Positions 57,029-64,000 of a stretch of 64,000 nucleotides of DNA are shown here, one piece after another (positions within the stretch are counted from its first letter, which is position 1; each line of letters begins with the position of its first letter). A program made the translations under genes and the position numbers. The DNA is from Tigriopus japonicus. Lineage: Eukaryota; Arthropoda; Copepoda; Harpacticoida; Harpacticidae. The DNA lies in contig CM021312.1 in the NCBI GenBank assembly GCA_010645155.1, forward strand, positions 7,019,489 through 7,083,488, in the 5' to 3' direction. Under the pieces are notes generated by a model. The model saw nothing but the letters and a program-made list of their open reading frames with translations. It did no database searches and was not told where the DNA came from.

Positions 57029-58199
57029 CCTTTCTTTTTACATAAAGCACCGGAGTTTTCAAAATTTACGCCCAAATGGCAAGATTGGCATACCGTTAAG
57101 TCAAAATATTCCTAGAAATGTTTTTCGGTCAAAAATTATTTTTTATTTTAACCAACTGGTAATGTCGTTATATTTAGCTCACATGGTGTAAAATGATTGG
57201 CTTATTAATCCAGTGTTTTACAATTAATTCCAGACACGAAATTGAGAAGAGGAATAAAACAAGGGGCAAGTTACTTCTGCGAAACTTCGTGGTTTGCAAT
57301 TTTTAATTCTCGCGTTTGTCTTTTTATGAAGACATTTTTTGTTATTCAAGTTAAAAACTCTCAAGCCTAGCAGGAGGTAATTTTATAACCCATCCTTGTT
57401 GAGTAAAAATCTAGAGTGATGGCTAAGGCGTGTTAAAATTTGGCCATATTCTCATGATGAAGCGAGGCCTATTGAACCTATTCGTTTCAGGATCCACAGA
57501 TCTTCTTCACTTACGAGACAAAAACGAGTGTACTCAAAACATCCCAAACGAAAAAGGAAAGGACCCTCCATGAGTTTAAATTCACATTAGATACTACGTT
57601 TGGATTTCTGAATTTACAATAATACATGAAAGTGATTGAATTATGACCAAGACATGACTTGAATGTCTGTGAATTACTCTATCTTGCATCTCAGTACCGA
57701 ATTAGATTCTTTCATGCGTCCTGAGTACAAATGATGCTTAATGCGATATTTTTCACTAGCAGTGATGATTGCACTTGAGTAAACCAGTCACAAACGATTA
57801 CTTTGTGCCAAAAATTTAGTAAGTACCGTCACCACCTGGATTGCAAACCAAAAGCAAGGGATTGATATTTCATATACTAAGATGAAATAACGTCTAAAGA
57901 TCATACTCACTGGGCTGGCATTGCATGAATATTTTCATTGACGCTTCAAATTTATCTAGTTTTTGTTTGTAATAAAATTTTCCGTGTTGACGGTATTCTT
58001 AGCCGACATCCAATTGTGTATTCTCTGTTGGTTTCAAAAACCATCGAATGGCCCATGGTAGTTGTGAGCGTATTTTCAGCATTCTTCATTTTGACACCAC
58101 TAAGACCAGTTCGGTATTGTTTCAAGAGATCCTTGAAAATTACCGAGGAGACGTAACACTTGAAGATTTTCTGGGCAATTTCAATTAAAAAGTGTGACA
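57029..58199. other. intergenic DNA upstream of the cuticle gene
   Basis: No gene seen. AT-rich. The right end is the presumed promoter and 5' UTR of the plus-strand cuticle protein gene; I cannot point to a clear TATA box. Confidence 0.4.
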
Positions 58200-59717
58200 A
58201 TGCAGAAACCTTTCGTCTTGCTTCTGTTGTTCTTCGGCGTTCAAGTGGCCTTTGAGCCTTTTTTGCTGGTCTGTGGAATGCCTCAACCTCAAGGAGGAGG
58301 CGCGGCTGAAGGCGAAAACCAAGAACCAATGCCCGTAAGCGAATCTAAGGTGGTCCCCAAAAAAAGATCAATGGCGACCTTGCTCAAGGTCTTTGGGGGT
58401 TAAGCTCTTTAAGCTTCTAGAGTGATACAATCTATGTGAGAAGTTGTCGCAGATTTTGTTTCAAAATGTTGAAACTTGCTGAGACAAATCACAAGAAGGG
58501 AAAATGCATCGTGCTTGCATGCATTTGTCCTTTAATTGGTTTAGTAGCGCTCAATTATTGCGATGCCCTCTTTCGACACAAAGCAAAATTTTGTCTTGTT
58601 TGTGTGGCTGTATGTTTTTGAGGACATCAAAACGCTAAAACTTGTGCTCTAGCTAAAACAAAGACAGCTGAACTGCAGCATGACAGGTGATATCCAACAA
58701 TAAATATAAAAATTAACATCCCACAATACTCTTTCAAATATTTTCCAAATAATTAATCAACTTCAAACCCTTCAACTGAGATTGAAATCCTGTATTTTGA
58801 CTCAAAGTATTACAAAGGTTTTTTTCACTCAGTTCAAAGTGTGTGAGGGAGACATACTATACAGAAGTTATAGAATAAATTGGTTTGTGGCCTTATCATA
58901 TGTTGTAAACCTTCTTCACATTTTCAAACTAACGTTTCCATACTTTGCTCTCAACACAAATGAAGCAACAATTTCATTTTGATTGATTTGCCATGCATTT
59001 CTAAATTTAAATACATGCAATAATAAAGTATCCTTATATACAACACAGTACAAAAGCCATCAGTTCAGCAAGAAAATGGGACCCTTTTTGTTTTCATTGA
59101 TAACCCTTATTGTAACCTTATTTGCGTTCCCATAAAATCTACTTTGACATTTGCCGTTTTGCCATTTGCAAACCTGTTTCAACAACTTTAATTGTTTTTA
59201 TTGTCTCTTTTCTTGAAGATCTTCAAAGATTCTAACCATAAATAATTGCCTTGTCATATATTGAAATCGAACTAAAAATGGAAGGTCAATTTGCTCAAAC
59301 AATCATCAATTGTCCCTTGCAACTAATATTAAAGGTTCTGTAATATTATTAAAAGGTAATATAAATAGGTTTGGGCTAAACAAACATTGAACTACACAAA
59401 ATTTAGTCTCATGTAGATTTCCACTCCAAATTGTATTGCCTCCCAATTCATCCATCTTCAATATATTAAATCTTACTTCTTTTTAGTATGAATTTGATTG
59501 GAAGGTGAGTGAGCAAGAAGCAGAGCCAGATGGCGCATTTTTTCAACACAGAGAAGGCAAACAAGAATCTGCTCCCGACCGAACTGAGGGCGAATATCGG
59601 ACTTGGCTCCCAGATGGCAGGCTTATGATCGTGTCCTATTATGTAGATGGAGAGTCTGGGTTTGTGCCCACCATCACTTACGAGGAGAACCACGTGCCAC
59701 AATGGGAGAAGAAATAA
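58200..59717 (+). CDS. cuticle protein with R&R chitin-binding domain
   Basis: Two exons (58200-58334 and 59487-59717) join in phase 0 at CCC|GTAAGC and TTCTTTTTAG|TAT to give 121 residues. Residues 1 to about 26 form a signal peptide (MQKPFVLLLLFFGVQVAF). A short Gly/Pro/Glu linker ends in MP, and exon 2 begins YEFDWKVSEQEAEPDGAFF. The second half carries the Rebers-Riddiford pattern: GEYRTWLPDGRLMIVSYYVD (80-99), then GESGFVPTITYEE. This fold binds chitin in arthropod exoskeleton. The small size and split after the signal region are normal for the CPR family. The 1152-base intron holds only AT-rich sequence. If the donor were missed, exon 1 would end at a TAA after KVFGG, which lacks the domain. 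Confidence 0.88.
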
Positions 59718-59823
59718 GCAAACCCTCTCCACAGGCTCAATTCAAGCTTTAAATTCTACTGCAAGAACATGATGCTGGAATCATGGTTTGCTTTATTATG
59801 GTATTCATTGAGAAAGCGATAAA

Positions 59824-59829
59824 AATAAA
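59824..59829 (+). terminator. poly(A) signal of the cuticle gene
   Basis: AATAAA 107 bases after the cuticle protein stop codon. Confidence 0.55.
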
Positions 59830-60286
59830 AATGAGCATTCCCCACTTATGCCATAGGGTTCGCATTTATTGTGTTGTTATTCTGACGCTCGATAGAAATT
59901 TGCTTGATAAAAAGCATTGTTGTTCAGACAGACATCGAAATGTCCCCGAGCCAAAATGTTTTTCATCATTTCGCTCAAATGCTAATGTCCAATTTAAACG
60001 TGAAAAGCAAATAGGTGTATGCATTAAGAACAATTATATCCGTGAGTATTGTTTTAGTAGCGAGGCTGGGAAATTGTGAGACCCAGCTCTCAAGAGAGTC
60101 CATTTGCAACTTGAAAATGCGGCAATTTGTCTTTAGGTAAGCAAGAAGAAAGAACTAAAAACAAAATAGTGTGCTAATTCATCAACGTAATGGCACAACT
60201 TCATGAGGTTAATTTATGTTCAAATGTTCATCTTTTACTTCCAAAATAGTCTAAATACTGAGGATTCATGAATTGAAAATTCATTA
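59830..60286. other. non-coding stretch downstream of the cuticle gene
   Basis: No supported gene or repeat seen. Confidence 0.4.
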
Positions 60287-60823
60287 GAAATGTTTCCGAT
60301 TTTGTTGCATTGCCAAATCAAATGTGGTACCAAAAAACGCCGGCCACATTTGGATGCAATTCTTCGTTTTCCTGTTGCAACAAACATTTGAAAATGACTT
60401 TCCGAAATGGAAATCGGCGCAATTTCTACTCTTATGGGAGCAATCGGATTTTTGTAACAGAATCACCACTTCAGTCTTTAAGATCAACAAAAGTGAAGTG
60501 TTCAAAAACATGACGCTCGTCGTTTGTGTTTGTTTTTTGAAGAACGTTTCGCCCGTTGCTATCAAAATTGAATCACATTTTATGAGGACGGGAATGGGAT
60601 GGGTGAAATTATCTCGACGAAATGACTTAAAGAGAGGCTCGTTTTCTCCCATAAAGTGCGGAAAAGACTGAAGGTCTAGCTCATAAAGATGAACATTCAG
60701 AGCAAACAGAACTTCCCAAGAAGCTCGAAATACGCCAATACTCAGCAGATTTAGAACAAAATGCTCTTTGGAAGGAGTGATGTATCGGATGCAGTTGTAC
60801 GAGGGGATTGTTTCAAAAATCAT
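60284..60823 (-). CDS. unassigned 179-codon open frame
   Basis: An ATG at 60823 opens a frame of 179 codons to a stop at 60284, long for AT-rich DNA. The start is mixed hydrophobic (IRYITPSKEHFVLNLLSIGV). A charged middle follows, then a hydrophobic patch (LNTSLLLILKTEVVILL) and a cysteine-bearing end with CSHKSRNCADFHFG and NVCCNRKTKNC. There is no signal peptide, and I do not recognise the family. Transcription is not shown. It may be a real single-exon gene, an exon, or chance. Confidence 0.25.
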   Translation of the reverse strand: MIFETIPSYNCIRYITPSKEHFVLNLLSIGVFRASWEVLFALNVHLYELDLQSFPHFMGENEPLFKSFRRDNFTHPIPVLIKCDSILIATGETFFKKQTQTTSVMFLNTSLLLILKTEVVILLQKSDCSHKSRNCADFHFGKSFSNVCCNRKTKNCIQMWPAFFGTTFDLAMQQNRKHF

Positions 60824-61064
60824 TGCCCATTTCAATTGCCAAATAATTTGTTAGAATTTAGATTCCCCTGAAATGAAATTAATTGGCAGACCACAGATAT
60901 TCAAGAAAAAATTGAATTAAAGATAGAAACTAAAAACCAATTCCATTACATGCACTAGAAAATTATGCAGTTTTGGCTATTTTTTGTTGATTGTAAAGTT
61001 GCAAATAGATGGAAAACACTTAAAACCAACAATTAAGTAATATTTTTTTTAACCATATACAATA

Positions 61065-61275
61065 ATTTTATTAGATAAAAACTTAAATATTTTTCTTGAT
61101 CAATCCACTGTTCAAGGGTTGTACAGATCAGCCAACAATTATTCGCTCTTGTTGGTAGACCAAACATCATGTAAAAGTTGGTTTTATGCAATAACGTTAA
61201 TGCTTAACTTTCTTTACAGGGAATCCCATTCCTTGTAGCAGCAACACAAAATTCGCAACCAACAAAAAAAATTAG
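61065..61275 (+). mobile_element. non-LTR retrotransposon 3' end, copy 2
   Basis: The plus strand from about 61072 aligns with the ORF end and 3' UTR of copy 1. DKNLNIFLDQ corresponds to DKFLNTIPDQ, and CAAGGGTTGTACAGATC to CGAGGGTTGTAGAGATC. Then follow GTTGGTAGAC, ATAACGTTAATG and the tail TTTACAGGGAATCCCATTCC (61213-61232) with an A-rich end. It is more decayed than copy 1 and has lost the stop. Confidence 0.65.
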
Positions 61276-61286
61276 GTTTGCACAGC

Positions 61287-61541
61287 AGGTTCGAGTGATC
61301 TCCAAATAAATCTTATCTCCAGCGGATGAAACAAGGGAAAAGCCAGGTGGCTCTTGAGAATTTGGGCATTTTAGGGGTTTTCACGTTTTACACACCGCCC
61401 TAATGACTTATGCTTTGAAAAAGGTTGGATTGGAAGTTTGGACATACAAGTTGGCTAACAAGCCACCTAACATTGCCAAACAAGCTTGTTCTCTTGTTTC
61501 ATCCGCTGACGATAAGATTTTTGAAGAGATCACTCGAACCT
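61287..61541. mobile_element. fold-back element with long inverted arms
   Basis: The outer 16 bases AGGTTCGAGTGATCTC (61287-61302) recur exactly, inverted, at 61526-61541. Inside, CAGCGGATGAAACAAG (61320-61335) recurs inverted at 61493-61508, and AGGTGGCT is also shared. The arms are about 55-80 bases with small differences around a spacer of about 100-150 bases. No clear target-site duplication is seen. It begins 11 bases after the retrotransposon tail. A non-autonomous DNA element or fold-back is the likeliest identity. Confidence 0.7.
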
Positions 61542-61783
61542 CTCTCGTACATGCCTAATCGTACTTTGTCCTGAAAGGTACCCCGTATCGAAAAAAGAGA
61601 AAAAGTCGGTAATGGGTTCCCGTTAATGAGCGCGTTGCCTCGGAAAGGGAGCTGGCCTGTGCCTCCACATCGTTACCCAACAACTCTAAAATGAAAGACT
61701 GCAGGCCCTCAATTTGTAAAACGTTTGTTTCAGTATTCGAAAAGATGATTTGATCATTAAAAAATAATAATATTCTTTATCTA
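61542..61783. other. non-coding
   Basis: No gene or repeat recognised. Confidence 0.4.
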
Positions 61784-62129
61784 TCACAACGATGTTTCAA
61801 TCACGTTGACTCCATAATCGACGTTTAGCCGTTCGCAAATTGATTCGCTCTTCTGGGGTTGCGTGAGGTCTCCGTCAAAATTTGCCTCGATTTTTTCGTT
61901 CTGAAACTTAACCACTGATCGTGATTTTTCAACTTTGGACTTGATTGGTTGGACTTCATGGTGTTTTGCATTTGACATTGTTGTTTGGATTTGACACTGA
62001 TTGGAGATGGTCTGAATGCTCTCGACAGCCTCGACTTCTAATGTATTTTGACGGAATTTTAAGATTTGACGAAGTCGTTTCAACGAATCGGGACGAGTCG
62101 CTTTCCGAATTCTTGAGTGCGAACATGTG
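61784..62129 (-). CDS. possible terminal exon, unassigned basic protein
   Basis: A minus-strand frame stays open to the stop at 61784. It may begin at an acceptor TTGCCCAG (AG at about 62130), or at ATG 61978 (MSNAKHHEVQPIKSK). The product is polar and basic, then acidic (SKVEKSRSVVKFQNEKIEAN), without membrane segments. No matching upstream exon is identified, and no AATAAA follows the stop closely. The family is not recognised. Confidence 0.3.
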
Positions 62130-62772
62130 GAACTGGGCAAGGCCAAGACAGGTCACAATTTTGTCCTTCCAGTAGATTTCAAGGTTAAGCCTGATTGTAG
62201 TAGATTTTTCCTTTCAGAACCTTCAAGGGTGAAAAGCTCGAAATTCATTAAAACTTTTCTCTGGTAAATGATCAAAGTTCAACTGGTAGGAGTTGTGCCA
62301 ACTGCCAACAACCTGTATTTATGGCTTTCAAAGCAAACTTGAGACCTCTCGAGTTTGTGTGCTATTTTTGACCCATTTTCCTTTTCCTGCAATTGAAGCA
62401 AAGTCCAACCTGATATTTAAAAAAAGGTATGTAAGTTCTTGTTTTAAAAGATGTTTAACTTTTGCTGGTCAGGAATTCAAAGTAAATGCAAGTGTTCCAA
62501 ACACCATAATTAGTGTTCCACTTTCAACAAGGGGATATAAATAAACCGAGCAATGAGTGAGATTGTTCATCTTTCTTCGGCCTTGCCATTGGTGCCAATT
62601 CTTAGAAGTGTACATTATATTATCGGCTGTTGTCAAAGAGTCATTTGTTTTCAAGCAACAAAACCGAAAGCCTTTCAAGAAAGTGCACTCATGCATCAAA
62701 GGAGCTCTATTCGCCAGCAGTGTTCTCTAATGAAAGAGGCTCTCTTCATCAACGCTAATCAATCCTGCAGGG
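62130..62772. other. non-coding, probably 3' region of the membrane-protein gene
   Basis: No supported gene. Short overlapping open frames on both strands cancel each other. On the minus strand this is where the 3' UTR of the gene at 62773-63279 should lie. Confidence 0.4.
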
Positions 62773-63279
62773 CTATTCTCCTGGAAGCTCTGTTGAGATT
62801 CGCTTTGCAAAACTCCTTAATGGATGCCAAAAGTGTGACCTAATTAGATCGGATGCGACTTCATCATCCTCGTCCACATACTCGTCATTCTGCCGATGTC
62901 TGCCCCCTTTCCGCTTTTTGGCATTCTCAGGATGGCCTTCACCTTGGAAGTTCGTCTTGGAGCCAGAACTCTCCCCATTCCACGAGTTCCAATTGGATGG
63001 AAGAACTTCTAGGTAGATGTCGTAAAATGTGAGTTGGCTAGAAGAGAGAGAGAGAAAGTGAAACAACGGCCCCATTTTAAAGCCCTTTTTTCACCCCAAA
63101 AGCATTGCGCAAACCAACCCAACCCAAGTTTGGCCGCTGGCCATATTTTACCCATGTTTCTTCTTGATGTGGTGAAGCAAGAGAATGACCAGACCCAAAA
63201 GATATAATCCCAAGATAATGGAGACATACATCCAAGCTGTTGACCAGGAGTCCTCGTGCATTTTGACGATGTTGGCCAT
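62773..63279 (-). CDS. small single-pass membrane protein, family unknown
   Basis: Two exons (63152-63279 and 62773-63037) join at CATGG|GTAAAA and a strong pyrimidine tract ending CTTCTAG|CC, completing a Gly codon, to give 130 residues. ATG 63279 has an ideal context (ACCATGG), so it is preferred over the in-frame ATG at 63360. A short outside-like start (MANIVKMHEDSWSTAW) precedes one helix (about 18-36, MYVSIILGLYLLGLVILLL), then HHIKKKHGQLTFYDIYLEV and a long polar tail with KKRKGGRHRQNDEY and acidic VDEDDEVAS. The basic juxtamembrane stretch predicts the tail is cytoplasmic. The layout, one helix then a basic and aromatic motif, is reminiscent of small channel or signalling subunits such as KCNE, but this is a shape similarity only. 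I cannot name the family. Confidence 0.7.
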
Positions 63280-64000
63280 GGTTGCATCTCGAGATCGGGC
63301 CAGACAATGGCAACTCGAGATCAAAAAATCACTCACATTCCGGGATGGCGAGATGCTCATCTTCCACTAAATGTCTCTACGGATAATGGAGAGTTCATGA
63401 AAAGTCACTTTATTGGTGGGGAACTCTTAGACAAGCTACGAAGTGGCCAGAGGATTATGTGATCGACTCAACTCTCTTGCTCTCTCTGACATCAACGTGG
63501 TTTTAATCGGTGGGGAATGGCATTAAGCGATCATGGGATTAGCCTTCGGTTTCACAATAACAGTGATCAAATTTTGGTCTGAGCTGTCTCTTGCCGTTAA
63601 GTAAATGTCGTTTTTGTGTCAGACACTCGGGTTATTTTCCAGTGAAATGGGAATGTGCGTATGGTCTCGCTCGTTTATCAGAGTTCTCCGAATGACCGGT
63701 TGTTCAGTGAAAACGTTCGTTTTGGCAGTGTCTCTGATTACCAATATGACGGACGAATATGAGCCCAATCTTGGGTTTTTGTATGAATGGAACAAGTAAA
63801 GATTGAATCTGGTTTTCTATTGGTTGGTTCGTATTGATCCGTCGGTTCAGTCTGCAACTCGATAGCTCCTTTCTTGAACATTTCGTCTGTTGCAGAGAAG
63901 AAAGAATGTTCATTTCTACAGGGTTGGGTGGAAAAATGGTTTGCTCTTTTTGTTGTAACACGTGAAGAAAGGACCTTCCACACATATTTCTACTGGCTTA
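63280..64000. other. upstream region of the membrane-protein gene
   Basis: No supported gene. Open frames at 63605-63985 overlap on both strands and are short. The left part is the presumed 5' UTR and promoter of the minus-strand membrane-protein gene. Confidence 0.4.

Overview
The window looks like nuclear DNA of an arthropod, most likely a crustacean such as a copepod. The reasons are spliced genes with GT-AG introns, an R&R-type cuticle protein, a GH18 chitinase, and AT-rich introns and intergenic DNA with a tRNA-derived SINE, non-LTR and hAT remnants. The species assignment is inference. There is one assembly gap, 125 N at 54351-54475.

The dominant locus is an unconventional class XVIII myosin (Myo18) on the minus strand. 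Its first coding exon (51.8 kb) carries the KE-rich start and a PDZ domain. Exon 2 is at 50.1 kb. After an intron of about 40 kb, seven exons between 9.9 and 5.6 kb encode the SH3-like segment and most of the motor. The end of the converter, the IQ region and the coiled-coil rod are not in the window and must lie left of base 1. A 1.4-kb exon at 27.5-28.9 kb, inside the giant intron and on the same strand, ends in a phase-0 donor and probably starts a PDZ-less isoform. A large Ser/Pro-rich exon at 1.2-3.6 kb, also minus strand, lies inside or downstream of the same gene.

Two plus-strand genes are nested in the giant intron: a small four-helix membrane protein (10.1 kb) and a complete two-exon chitinase (43.8-45.5 kb) with signal peptide, intact catalytic motif and hydrophobic C-terminus. 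The rest of the intron is mostly plain non-coding DNA with simple repeats, a 39-bp GTATCT-rich tandem array (38.2-38.7 kb) and a SINE (42.5 kb).

Right of the Myo18 promoter region (52.4-53.9 kb, with E2F-, CTCF-, E-box- and CRE-like sites) lies a transposon-rich tract (54.4-61.6 kb). It holds three 3' ends of one non-LTR family, a hAT-type MITE and a fold-back element. The 3' tail of the non-LTR family is shared with the SINE, which suggests a LINE/SINE partnership. A two-exon cuticle protein gene (58.2-59.7 kb) sits in this tract. At the right edge a two-exon gene on the minus strand (62.8-63.3 kb) encodes a 130-residue single-pass membrane protein that I do not recognise.
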